Shown here piece after piece: positions 8,227 to 16,216 of a DNA stretch of 49,329 nt. Source of the stretch: Streptomyces spiralis (GTDB lineage: Bacteria; Actinomycetota; Actinomycetes; Streptomycetales; Streptomycetaceae); assembly GCF_014654675.1 (NCBI RefSeq), contig NZ_BNBC01000063.1, positions 1-49,329 of the forward strand, read 5' to 3'. The notes beneath the pieces are model-generated. The model was not told where the DNA came from. It ran no database searches and saw only the letters and a program-made list of their open reading frames with translations. Within the stretch, counting starts at the first letter, position 1, and each line of letters starts with the position of its first letter. Position numbers and translations under genes: made by a program.

Positions 8227-8256
8227 CGCGACCGACGGTACCCCAGCGCCGCGAGG

Positions 8257-8262
8257 TAGCGT
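8257..8262 (+). promoter_or_regulatory. -10 box of a leaderless promoter
   Basis: TAGCGT ends 6 nt before the ATG at 8269, the spacing expected if transcription starts at the A of the start codon. No Shine-Dalgarno lies in between. A -35 element is not obvious. Confidence 0.5.
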
Positions 8263-8268
8263 CTGGGC

Positions 8269-8643
8269 ATGAGCGACTCTGCGCCCGAGACGGAGACCCC
8301 GGCCGGAGCGGCGGCCGAGGACCAGGACACCGGGACCCCCGCGCACGCCCCCGCCGCGGAACCCGCGCACGCCCCGGCGGAACCCGCTGACGACCCCCTG
8401 GCCGCCGACGACCCCACCCCCCTGGACGTCCCCCGCACCCCCACCGGCAACGCCGACGTGGACGCGGCCCTGGAGCGCCTCGGCGACGTGGACCACCTCG
8501 CCACCGACGGCCACGTGGAGGTGTACGAGGATGTACACGGGGCGCTGCGCGACGCGCTCACCGCGCTCGACGCCCGCCCGGGACCTCCGGCGCCCCCCGC
8601 GCCCTCACCGGCGCACCCACAGCCGTACCGACACAGGAGCTGA
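8269..8643 (+). CDS. Small acidic Pro/Ala-rich protein
   Basis: 124 aa. Residues 1-60 are Ala/Pro/Glu/Asp-rich and probably disordered. Residues ~60-103 (NADVDAALERLGDVDHLATD, then HVEVYEDVHGALRDALTAL) form a likely amphipathic helical element, and the end is Pro-rich. It has no catalytic motif. The last codons overlap the Shine-Dalgarno of tlyA, so it probably heads the tlyA-nadK transcript. This type of gene is common before tlyA in streptomycetes (from memory); its function is unknown. Confidence 0.75.
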   Translation: MSDSAPETETPAGAAAEDQDTGTPAHAPAAEPAHAPAEPADDPLAADDPTPLDVPRTPTGNADVDAALERLGDVDHLATDGHVEVYEDVHGALRDALTALDARPGPPAPPAPSPAHPQPYRHRS

Positions 8644-8650
8644 ACCGAAC

Positions 8651-9466
8651 GTGGCAGGAGTCGCACGCCGCCGTCTGGACGCGGAGCTGGTCCGCCGGAA
8701 GCTCGCGCGCTCGCGTGAGCACGCCAGCCAGCTGATCGCCGCCGGGCGGGTCACCGTCGGCAAGACCGTCGCGACCAAGCCCGCCACGCAGGTGGAGACC
8801 GCCGCCGCCATCGTGGTCGCCTCCGACGACAGCGACCCCGACTACGTCTCGCGGGGCGGCCACAAGCTCGCCGGCGCGCTCGAGGCGTTCGTCCCCCGGG
8901 GGCTCGTCGTCGAGGGACGGCGCGCGCTGGACGCCGGCGCCTCCACCGGCGGCTTCACCGACGTCCTGCTGCGGGCGGGCGCCGCACACGTCGTCGCCGT
9001 CGACGTCGGCTACGGGCAACTCGCCTGGTCGCTGCAGAGCGATGAACGCGTCACCGTCAAGGACCGTACGAACGTACGCGAGTTGACGCTCGAGGCGATC
9101 GATGGGGAACCTGTGGATCTTGTCGTGGGGGATCTGTCCTTCATCCCGCTCGGCCTGGTGCTGCCCGCCCTGGCGCGGTGCGTGACGCCGGACGCCGACC
9201 TGGTGATGATGGTCAAGCCGCAGTTCGAGGTGGGGAAGGAGCGGCTGGGCAGCGGGGGTGTCGTACGGAGTCCGCAGCTGCGCGCGGAGGCCGTGCGAGG
9301 TGTGGCGGACAAGGCGTGGGAGCTGGGGCTCGGGGTGAACGGTGTCACCGCCAGCCCGCTGCCCGGGCCGTCCGGGAACGTCGAGTACTTTCTCTGGCTG
9401 CGCGCCGGGGCGCCCGCTCTGGACCCGGCCGACGTCGACCGAGCAGTGGCGGAGGGGCCGCGTTGA
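8651..9466 (+). CDS. tlyA: TlyA-family rRNA 2'-O-methyltransferase / hemolysin-like
   Basis: 271 aa from GTG 8651, with AGGAG at 8635-8639. An N-terminal S4 RNA-binding domain (RLDAELVRRKLARSREHASQ) is followed by an FtsJ-type SAM methyltransferase domain with LDAGASTGGFTDVLL (SAM loop) and the DLSFIPL and MVKPQFEVG motifs. In mycobacteria TlyA methylates 16S C1409 and 23S C1920 and confers capreomycin sensitivity; the same activity is inferred here. The tlyA-nadK-recN order is conserved in actinobacteria. Its TGA overlaps the TTG start of nadK. Confidence 0.93.
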   Translation: MAGVARRRLDAELVRRKLARSREHASQLIAAGRVTVGKTVATKPATQVETAAAIVVASDDSDPDYVSRGGHKLAGALEAFVPRGLVVEGRRALDAGASTGGFTDVLLRAGAAHVVAVDVGYGQLAWSLQSDERVTVKDRTNVRELTLEAIDGEPVDLVVGDLSFIPLGLVLPALARCVTPDADLVMMVKPQFEVGKERLGSGGVVRSPQLRAEAVRGVADKAWELGLGVNGVTASPLPGPSGNVEYFLWLRAGAPALDPADVDRAVAEGPR

Positions 9467-10380
9467 CACAGAACCGAGCGCGAACTGTTTTCCTGCTCGC
9501 CCACACCGGGCGGCCCGCCGCGATCCGCAGCGCGGAACTCGTGGTGAAGGGCCTGCTGCGGCACGGCATCGGGGTGCGGGTCCTGGAGGACGAGGCGCGC
9601 GACCTGCCGCTGCCCGAGGAGGTGCGGCTGGTCAAGGAGGCGACCCCGCAGTGCCTGGACGGGTGCGAGCTGCTGATCGTGCTCGGCGGCGACGGCACGC
9701 TGCTGCGCGGCGCCGAGTTCGCGCGGGCCTCCGGGGTGCCGATGCTCGGCGTCAACCTCGGGCGCGTCGGGTTCCTCGCGGAGGCCGAACGGGACGACCT
9801 CGATCGGGTGGTCGACCGGGTGGTGGCCCGGTCCTACGAGGTCGAGGAGCGGATGACCGTCGATGTCGTCGTGCACCGCAACGGGGACATCGTGCACACC
9901 GACTGGGCGCTGAACGAGGCGGCCGTGCAGAAGGCCGGCGCCGAGAAGCTGCTGGAAGTCGTCCTGGAGATCGACGGGCGTCCGGTGACGGGGTTCGGCT
10001 GCGACGGGGTCGTTCTGTCGACGCCCACGGGTTCCACGGCGTACGCGTTCTCCGCCGGAGGGCCGGTGGTGTGGCCCGAGGTGGAGGCCCTGCTGATGGT
10101 GCCGATCAGCGCGCACGCGCTGTTCGCGAAGCCGCTGGTCACCTCGCCGGACTCGGTGCTCGCCGTGGAGGTGCTGCCGCACATCCAGCCCGGGGTCCTG
10201 TGGTGCGACGGCCGGCGGACCATCGAGCTGCCGCCCGGGGCGCGGGTGGAGGTGCGGCGCGGGGCCGTGCCGGTGCGGCTGGCGCGGCTGCACCACGCGT
10301 CCTTCACCGACCGGCTGGTGGCGAAGTTCGCGTTGCCGACCACCGGCTGGCGGGGGGCGCCGCACCACTCGCCGGAGTGA
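9463..10380 (+). CDS. nadK: NAD kinase
   Basis: 305 aa. The TTG start overlaps the tlyA stop by 4 nt and is preceded by GGAGGGG with 5-nt spacing. The catalytic and NAD-binding motifs LIVLGGDGTLLRGAEF, NLGRVGFLAE and the STPTGSTAYAFSAGGP loop are intact. It phosphorylates NAD to NADP in the cytoplasm, the cell's source of NADP(H). It is translationally coupled to tlyA; recN follows 51 bp later with its own promoter. Confidence 0.95.
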   Translation: MTQNRARTVFLLAHTGRPAAIRSAELVVKGLLRHGIGVRVLEDEARDLPLPEEVRLVKEATPQCLDGCELLIVLGGDGTLLRGAEFARASGVPMLGVNLGRVGFLAEAERDDLDRVVDRVVARSYEVEERMTVDVVVHRNGDIVHTDWALNEAAVQKAGAEKLLEVVLEIDGRPVTGFGCDGVVLSTPTGSTAYAFSAGGPVVWPEVEALLMVPISAHALFAKPLVTSPDSVLAVEVLPHIQPGVLWCDGRRTIELPPGARVEVRRGAVPVRLARLHHASFTDRLVAKFALPTTGWRGAPHHSPE

Positions 10381-10418
10381 CAAGGGCGGGGCGGTCGCAC
10401 TCGCCGCCCCGGACCTCG

Positions 10419-10424
10419 TATGGT
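10419..10424 (+). promoter_or_regulatory. -10 box of recN (leaderless)
   Basis: TATGGT ends 7 nt before the GTG at 10432. The arrangement favours that GTG, not the in-frame ATG at 10420, as the recN start and suggests a leaderless transcript. Confidence 0.5.
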
Positions 10425-10431
10425 CTTGTGC

Positions 10432-12162
10432 GTGCTGGAAGAGATGCGGATACGGTCGCTCGGAGTCATCGATGACGCGGTCGTCGAGCTGTCGCCCGGG
10501 TTCACGGCCGTCACCGGTGAGACGGGCGCGGGCAAGACCATGGTCGTCACCAGCCTCGGGCTGTTGCTCGGCGGGCGGGCCGACGCGGCGCTCGTGCGGA
10601 TCGGAGCGGACAAGGCGGTCGTCGAGGGGCGGGTCACCGTGGCCGGGGACGCCGCCGCCGTCGTACGCGCCGAGGAGGCCGGTGCCGAACTCGACGACGG
10701 GGCGCTGCTGATCAGCCGTACCGTTTCCGCCGAAGGGCGCTCGCGGGCGCACCTGGGCGGCCGGAGCGTGCCCGTCGGGCTGCTCGCCGAGCTCGCCGAC
10801 GACCTGGTGGCCGTGCACGGGCAGACCGACCAGCAGGGCCTGCTGAAGCTGTCCCGGCAACGGCAGGCGCTGGACCGGTACGCGGGCGACGCCGTCGCCG
10901 TGCCGCTGGCCAAGTACACCGAGGCCTACCGGCGGCTGCGGGCGGTCTCCGCCGAGCTGGAGGAGATCACCACACGCGCACGGGAGCGGGCCCAGGAGGC
11001 CGACATGCTCCGCTACGGCCTGGACGAGATCGCCGCCGTGGAACCGCGTGCCGGGGAGGACGTCGAGCTGGCCGAGGAGGCCGAGCGGCTCGGGCACGCC
11101 GAGGCCCTGTCGTCGGCCGCGACGGCCGCGCACGCCGCTCTCGCGGGCAATCCGGAGGACCCCGAGGGCATCGACGCGGCCACCCTCGTCGCGGGCGCAC
11201 AGCGGGCCCTGGAGGCCGTGCGGGCGCACGACCCGGCGCTGGCCGCGCTCGCCGACCGGATCGGCGAGATCGGGATCCTCCTGGGTGACGTGGCCGGGGA
11301 GCTGGCCGGGTACGCCGACGACCTGGACGCCGACCCGCTGCGGCTGGCGGCCGTCGAGGAGCGGCGGGCCGCGCTGACCGCGCTGACCCGCAAGTACGGC
11401 GATGACGTCGCCGCCGTGCTCGCCTGGGCCGAGCGGAGCGCCGCCCGGCTGACGGAACTGGACTCCGACGACGAGCGGATCGGGGAGCTGACCGCCGAGC
11501 GGGACGCGCTGCGCACCGAGCTGGGCGGTCTCGCCCAGGCGCTGACCGACGCCCGGACGGAGGCCGCCGAGCGGTTCGCCGCCGCCGTGACCGCCGAGCT
11601 GGCCTCGCTCGCCATGCCGCACGCGCGCGTGTCGTTCGACATCCGGCAGACCGAGGACCCGGACGGCGTGGAGGTGGACGGCCGCACCGTCGCCTACGGG
11701 CCGTCCGGGGTGGACGAGGTGGAGCTGCTGCTCGCTCCGCACCCGGGCGCGCCGCCCCGGCCGATCGCCAAGGGCGCCTCCGGCGGTGAGCTGTCGCGCG
11801 TGATGCTGGCCGTCGAGGTCGTCTTCGCCGGGACGGATCCGGTGCCGACGTACCTCTTCGACGAGGTGGACGCCGGTGTCGGCGGCAAGGCGGCCGTGGA
11901 GATCGGCAGGCGGCTGGCGAAGCTGGCCAGGACGGCGCAGGTCGTCGTGGTCACCCACCTGCCCCAGGTCGCCGCATTCGCCGACCGGCAGCTGCTGGTG
12001 GAGAAGACGAACGACGGGTCGGTGACCCGCTCCGGCGTGAAGGTCCTGGAGGGCGAGGACCGCATCCGCGAACTCTCCCGGATGCTGGCCGGCCAGGAGG
12101 ACTCCGAGACGGCCCGCGCGCACGCCGAGGAACTGCTCGCCACCGCCCGTGCGGATCGTTAG
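10432..12162 (+). CDS. recN: DNA repair protein RecN
   Basis: 576 aa. SMC-like: Walker A GETGAGKTMV near residue 35, a central coiled coil (ARERAQEADMLRYGLDEIAA region), the ABC signature KGASGGELSRVMLAVE and Walker B TYLFDEVDAGVGG. It acts in double-strand break repair with RecA. The GTG at 10432 gives the canonical N-terminus MLEEMRIRSLGVIDDAVVE; an ATG 12 nt upstream would add only four residues and lies inside the -10 box. An LexA/RecA-type operator is not evident. Confidence 0.95.
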   Translation: MLEEMRIRSLGVIDDAVVELSPGFTAVTGETGAGKTMVVTSLGLLLGGRADAALVRIGADKAVVEGRVTVAGDAAAVVRAEEAGAELDDGALLISRTVSAEGRSRAHLGGRSVPVGLLAELADDLVAVHGQTDQQGLLKLSRQRQALDRYAGDAVAVPLAKYTEAYRRLRAVSAELEEITTRARERAQEADMLRYGLDEIAAVEPRAGEDVELAEEAERLGHAEALSSAATAAHAALAGNPEDPEGIDAATLVAGAQRALEAVRAHDPALAALADRIGEIGILLGDVAGELAGYADDLDADPLRLAAVEERRAALTALTRKYGDDVAAVLAWAERSAARLTELDSDDERIGELTAERDALRTELGGLAQALTDARTEAAERFAAAVTAELASLAMPHARVSFDIRQTEDPDGVEVDGRTVAYGPSGVDEVELLLAPHPGAPPRPIAKGASGGELSRVMLAVEVVFAGTDPVPTYLFDEVDAGVGGKAAVEIGRRLAKLARTAQVVVVTHLPQVAAFADRQLLVEKTNDGSVTRSGVKVLEGEDRIRELSRMLAGQEDSETARAHAEELLATARADR

Positions 12163-12198
12163 GCACGGCGTGTGAGCAGCCGTGCGTAGGGTGGCGGG

Positions 12199-12951
12199 AT
12201 GATCTCCCGTCTCGCCACCTCCTTCGCCCTGGCCGCGGGTCTGGGCCGCACCATGACCGCCGCCCTCCGCGCCACCGCGCCCGGCGGCCGCCGGCGCTGG
12301 GAACGGACGAACCACGCGGGCCGCACGGTCGACCTGTACGCCGGGCCCGCCACGGCCCTGGCGGCCGCGGTCGCCGCCGCGCGGGTGCGGCCCGCCGCCG
12401 GGCTCGCGGTGCTGGCCGCCGGGGCCTGCGGCGCCTACGACGACATCGCCGGCGCCGGTGACCCGCGGCGCGGGTTCCGCGCCCACCTCACCGCCCTGCG
12501 GCACGGCGAGATCACCAGCGGGGCGGTCAAGCTGTTCGGGATCGGAGCGGCCGGACTCCTCGCCGGTTCGCTGCTGAAGGAGCGGCCGGCCGACAAGGTG
12601 CTCGCGGGCGTGGTGATCGCCGGGGCCGCCCACGCCGTCAACCTCGTGGACGTACGCCCCGGCCGCGCCGCCTGCGCGGTGCTCGCGCTCGCCGCACCCG
12701 GAATGCTGCGGCGGGCACCGGGCGCCGAACTGGCCGCCGCCGCGACGGGAACCGCCGCCGCGGTGCTGCCCGACGACCTCGGGGAGCGCACGATGCTCGG
12801 CGACACGGGGGCGCACGCCCTGGGGGCGACCCTCGGCACCGCCGCCGTCCTGTGCAACGGACGTACCGGACTGGCCGCCCACGCCGCCGCGGTCGTGGCC
12901 GCGGCCGTCTACGGCGACCGGGTCAGCCGGTGGGCGGCCGCCGCCTGGTGA
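12199..12951 (+). CDS. MraY/WecA-like polyprenyl-phosphate sugar transferase homologue (divergent)
   Basis: 250 aa membrane protein, shorter than typical MraY/WecA (~330-360). It keeps the family signatures in order: AYDDIAG (the DD pair), NLVDVRPGRA (NxxDxxxG) and MLGDTGAHALG (GDxGA). Several Ala/Leu-rich membrane helices are visible. Family members transfer a sugar-1-phosphate from a UDP-sugar to a polyprenyl phosphate in the membrane; the substrate here is unknown and the short size leaves activity open. TAGGGT (12187-12192) lies 6 nt before the ATG, so the mRNA is probably leaderless. A GT4 glycosyltransferase follows, consistent with a glycan-assembly pair. Confidence 0.75.
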   Translation: MISRLATSFALAAGLGRTMTAALRATAPGGRRRWERTNHAGRTVDLYAGPATALAAAVAAARVRPAAGLAVLAAGACGAYDDIAGAGDPRRGFRAHLTALRHGEITSGAVKLFGIGAAGLLAGSLLKERPADKVLAGVVIAGAAHAVNLVDVRPGRAACAVLALAAPGMLRRAPGAELAAAATGTAAAVLPDDLGERTMLGDTGAHALGATLGTAAVLCNGRTGLAAHAAAVVAAAVYGDRVSRWAAAAW

Positions 12952-13339
12952 GGCGCCCGGCGGGTCGCTTGCGGTGGGGCGAGTCCGTCGGTCGGGGTGT
13001 GTCGCGTGGTCCGGGGCGACGGGGTCGCCGGGGCGGAGCGCGCGCTGGGGGTGGGTCGTCCGGGCCGGGGCGGTCGGAGGTGGTGCGGCCAGGGGATCCG
13101 GCGTCGGCATGGGCCTGTCAGATTCACTCGTGTGAGTGACGCCGGGTTGTCGGGTCGGGGCGTGGCGACGCGTTCGCCGGGCCCCGGCGTGTCCGGAACA
13201 CCCGTACGTACTGGCATCCTTGAGCCGGGGGCAGCACGCGGAGCGGGCGCGCGCGGTTCGGCCCCCGGCTCGATACCTTCTGTACGTTCCCCCGCGATTC
13301 CCCGTGACCGCCCGACGCCGAACCAGGAGCCCCGGCCGC
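12952..13339 (+). other. Intergenic region, MraY-like gene to GT4 gene
   Basis: 388 bp. The first ~170 bp are G-rich degenerate sequence with GGGGCGG-type units and no convincing gene. TCACTC-GTGT-GAGTGA (13124-13139) is a perfect 6-bp inverted repeat, possibly an operator. A -10-like TACCTT lies near 13275 in front of the GT4 gene, giving a ~60-nt leader. Short reading frames on both strands here lack a Shine-Dalgarno and recognisable protein features. Confidence 0.5.
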
Positions 13340-14485
13340 GTGAGCCCCGTGAACAGCCGCGTACCGCACGGTCAGTCGACGCTGCGCACCGTGCAGGTGC
13401 TGGGCGGCGGCAACGCCGGCAGCAGCGTGCACGTGCGGTCGCTGACCGCGGGGCTGGTCGCGCGGGGCGTACGGGTCACGGTGTGCGCCCCGGCCGAGAC
13501 CGACCGCGCCTACGGATTCACCGCGGTCGGCGCCGAGCACGTCCCCGTGCCGCGCAGCAGCGACCCGGTGTCCGTGGCCGCGCTGCGCACGGCCTGCGCG
13601 GGCGCCGACCTGGTGCACGCGCACGGGCTGCACGCCTCCTTCCGGGCGGCGCTCGCCCTCAGCGGCCGCCGCACCCCGCTCGTCGTCACCTGGCACAACC
13701 ACGCCCACGCCGAGGGGCCGCGCGGGCAGCTGCTGCGCGTGCTGGAGCGACGGGTGGTCAAGTCGGCCACCCTGGTCCTGGGCACCACCTCCGAGCTGGT
13801 GGACCGGGCCCGCCACCGGGGCGCGCGGGACGCCCGGCTCGCCGCGGTCGCCCTGCCCCGGCCGCGCACCGGCTACGAGCACCCCGAGCGGCCCCGCTCC
13901 AAGGTGCGGGCCGAACTCGGCGCCACCGGAAGGCCGTTGCTCCTCTCCGTCGCCTCCCTGGACCCGCACCGCGGCCACGAGCTGCTGCTGGACGCCGCCC
14001 GCGCCTGGCGCCTGGCGGACCCCGTGCCGCTGGTCGTGATCGCGGGGGAGGGGCCGCTGCGCGCCCTGCTGCAACGACGGATCGAGGACGAGCAGCTCCC
14101 GGTACGGCTCGTCGGCCGCCGCGACGACGTGGGCGAACTGCTCGCCGCCGCCGACGTGGCGCTGCTGCCCGGCAGCCAGGAGGCCCGCTCCGTGCTCGCG
14201 CAGGAGGCCCTGCACGCGCGCGTGCCGCTCGTCGCCGCGCGGACCGGCGGCATCGGCGAACTCGTGGGCGAGGCGGCCGAACTCGTGCCCCACCGGGACC
14301 CGGACGCGTTCGCCGCCGCCGTGCTGCGGCTGCTCGGCGACCCCGAACGCCGCCAGGCGCTACGGGACCTGGGTGCCCTGCAGGCGGCCACCTGGCCCAC
14401 CGAGGACGAGACCGTCGCTCAAGTTCTGAGCATCTACGACGAGTTGACCCAGCCACAACCGAGGCCGCTCGGCCGGGGCTACTGA
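13340..14485 (+). CDS. GT4-family glycosyltransferase
   Basis: 381 aa. GTG 13340 is chosen because AGGAG (13325-13329) lies 10 nt upstream; the open frame extends further but without family sequence. It has GT-B features: an N-terminal VLGGGNAGSSVHVRSL glycine-rich loop, LVHAHGLHASF, and a C-terminal donor site with the EX7E motif in EARSVLAQE and PLVAARTGGIGELV. It likely transfers a nucleotide sugar to a lipid-linked or cell-wall acceptor; the sugar cannot be named. It lies between recN and pyrG, where corynebacteria and mycobacteria carry other envelope genes, and is convergent with the PucR gene. Confidence 0.88.
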   Translation: MSPVNSRVPHGQSTLRTVQVLGGGNAGSSVHVRSLTAGLVARGVRVTVCAPAETDRAYGFTAVGAEHVPVPRSSDPVSVAALRTACAGADLVHAHGLHASFRAALALSGRRTPLVVTWHNHAHAEGPRGQLLRVLERRVVKSATLVLGTTSELVDRARHRGARDARLAAVALPRPRTGYEHPERPRSKVRAELGATGRPLLLSVASLDPHRGHELLLDAARAWRLADPVPLVVIAGEGPLRALLQRRIEDEQLPVRLVGRRDDVGELLAAADVALLPGSQEARSVLAQEALHARVPLVAARTGGIGELVGEAAELVPHRDPDAFAAAVLRLLGDPERRQALRDLGALQAATWPTEDETVAQVLSIYDELTQPQPRPLGRGY

Positions 14486-14525
14486 ACTCCGGAGGCGGCC
14501 GGGGAGCCGGGGGCGCGCGGAGCCG

Positions 14526-16157
14526 TCAGGGAACGTGACGGCGGGCGCGCAGGGCGAGGCTCAACGCCAGGACCGTCTGCGGGTCGTCGAGGTCGGTGCC
14601 CAGCAACTCACCGATGCGTGCGAGGCGGTTGTAGAGGGTCTGCCGGTTCAGATGCAGCTCGCGGGCCGTCTCCGCCTTGCGGCCCGCGTGCGCCAGATAC
14701 GTCTGAAGGGTGGGCAGCAGCGGCGGCTTGGAACGCCGGTCGTGGTCCAGCAGCGGGCCGATCGCCCGGTCCACGAAGGCCGCCAGGTCCGGGTGGTCGC
14801 GCAGCCGCCACAGCAGCAGGTCGATGTCGAGGCGGCGGGCGTCGTACCAGTCCCGCTCCGGCAGCCCCAGCGCCGCCGCCGCCGTCTCCGCCGCGTGCCG
14901 CAGGCCCGCCGAGGCGGCCGCCCAGCCCCCCGCCACCCCGACGACCACCACCGGCGGCTGCCCGCCCGGCCGCCGCATCCCGGCCCGCTCCACCCCGGCC
15001 CGCAGCGCCCCGGCGACCCGGCCGGCGACCGCCGCCCGCTCCGCCTCCGAACGCAGCCCGACCAGCAGCGGCACCCGGCCCTCGACCGGCCGCACGCCCA
15101 GCAGCACCGGCACGCCCACCGCCGCCAGTTCCTCGGCGACCGCGCGCGCCAGCACCGCCCAGCCCCCGCCCGGGGCGAGGGCGTCGCCCAGCCGCATGAC
15201 CACGGGCAGCAGCGGACTGCCGCCCGGCTTGAACCCGAGGACGCGGGCCTGCGCGGGCGCGTCCTCGGCGGTGACACGGCCCTCGGCGAGATCGGTGAGG
15301 AAGTCGCCGCGCCCGCGGGCCGCCAGCTCCTCCTCCTGGCGGGCCTGCATCAGCACGACGGCCAGGATGCCCGCCGCCCGCTCCGCGGCCATGCGGTGCA
15401 CCGGCGCGAGCGGTGAGCGGACCGGCAGCAGCACGAGCCGCGCGCGGACCGATCCCGAGCCGGGGCCGCCACCGGGCACGTCCACCAGGACCGAGCCGGC
15501 CGGGGGCGGGACGTCCTTGTGCTGGCCGCGCAACCCCTCCCAGACCTGGAGCGGATCGGCTCCCTCCGGTCCGGAGCCGGCCGCGTACAGCAGCCGGCCC
15601 TCCGGGGTCTCCAGGAACACCGGGTTGTCGCCGAAGTCGGCCAGGATGCCGAGGACCTGCGGCACTCCGCCGCCGCCGAGCAGCGCCTCGGTACAGCGGC
15701 GGTGCACCTCCTCGGCGCGCTGGAGCAGCGCGTAGTGGCCGTTGACGATCTCGGTGTGGATCTCCTCGGTGACCGTCACGAACGGCACCTCGCGGTGCAG
15801 CTGGACGAGCGGGAGACCGGCGGTGCGTGCCGTCTCGACGAGGGCGGCGGGCAGACGCGCGAAGCGCGGGCCCAGCTCGACGACCAGTGCCGCGATGCCG
15901 CGCTCGGCGAGGGTGCGGACGAACGCGCGCTGGTCGGCGGGGCGGGTGCCCAGGCCGTAGCCGGTGGTCAGCAGGAGCTCGCCGCCCTTGAGGAGGGAGG
16001 CGATGTTGGGGACCTCGCCGGCGTGCACCCAGCGGACGGTGCGGGTGAGGCGGTCGGCGCCGGCGAGGACCTCCGGGAGGCCGCTGCGGAGGCCGGGGAG
16101 GTCGAGGGCGCGTTGGACGGTGATGCCTGCGCCCTCGGTGTCGAGACTGCGGTCCAT
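14526..16157 (-). CDS. PucR-family transcriptional regulator
   Basis: 543 aa from ATG 16157. Residues ~12-135 form an N-terminal PucR/purine-catabolism-type domain (TVQRALDLPGLRSGLPEVLA, then ELLLTTGYGL). The middle is a sensor region, and residues ~485-535 are a C-terminal HTH_30 (TYLAHAGRKAETARELHLN, then QTLYNRLARIGELLG). The family controls purine, amino-acid or nitrogen catabolism. The target is unknown; the GH15 gene 59 bp upstream on the same strand may be co-transcribed. A TACCGT box 8 nt before the ATG (16166-16171, minus) could also give a separate, nearly leaderless mRNA. Confidence 0.9.
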   Translation of the reverse strand: MDRSLDTEGAGITVQRALDLPGLRSGLPEVLAGADRLTRTVRWVHAGEVPNIASLLKGGELLLTTGYGLGTRPADQRAFVRTLAERGIAALVVELGPRFARLPAALVETARTAGLPLVQLHREVPFVTVTEEIHTEIVNGHYALLQRAEEVHRRCTEALLGGGGVPQVLGILADFGDNPVFLETPEGRLLYAAGSGPEGADPLQVWEGLRGQHKDVPPPAGSVLVDVPGGGPGSGSVRARLVLLPVRSPLAPVHRMAAERAAGILAVVLMQARQEEELAARGRGDFLTDLAEGRVTAEDAPAQARVLGFKPGGSPLLPVVMRLGDALAPGGGWAVLARAVAEELAAVGVPVLLGVRPVEGRVPLLVGLRSEAERAAVAGRVAGALRAGVERAGMRRPGGQPPVVVVGVAGGWAAASAGLRHAAETAAAALGLPERDWYDARRLDIDLLLWRLRDHPDLAAFVDRAIGPLLDHDRRSKPPLLPTLQTYLAHAGRKAETARELHLNRQTLYNRLARIGELLGTDLDDPQTVLALSLALRARRHVP

Positions 16158-16216
16158 GAAATCGGACGGTACCCCCCCGCGGCTGCAGGCGGGCACGCCC
16201 GCAGCCACCTGCGTAC

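Noticed and set aside
9010..13110. 1366-aa minus-strand open frame spanning nadK and recN
   Set aside because: It is antisense to well-supported genes. High GC makes stop codons rare; the composition (Gly/Arg/Pro) is not protein-like.
12909..13217. 102-aa minus-strand frame in the recN-GT4 gap
   Set aside because: Pro/Arg/Thr-rich with no Shine-Dalgarno or family resemblance; it overlaps the end of a real gene.
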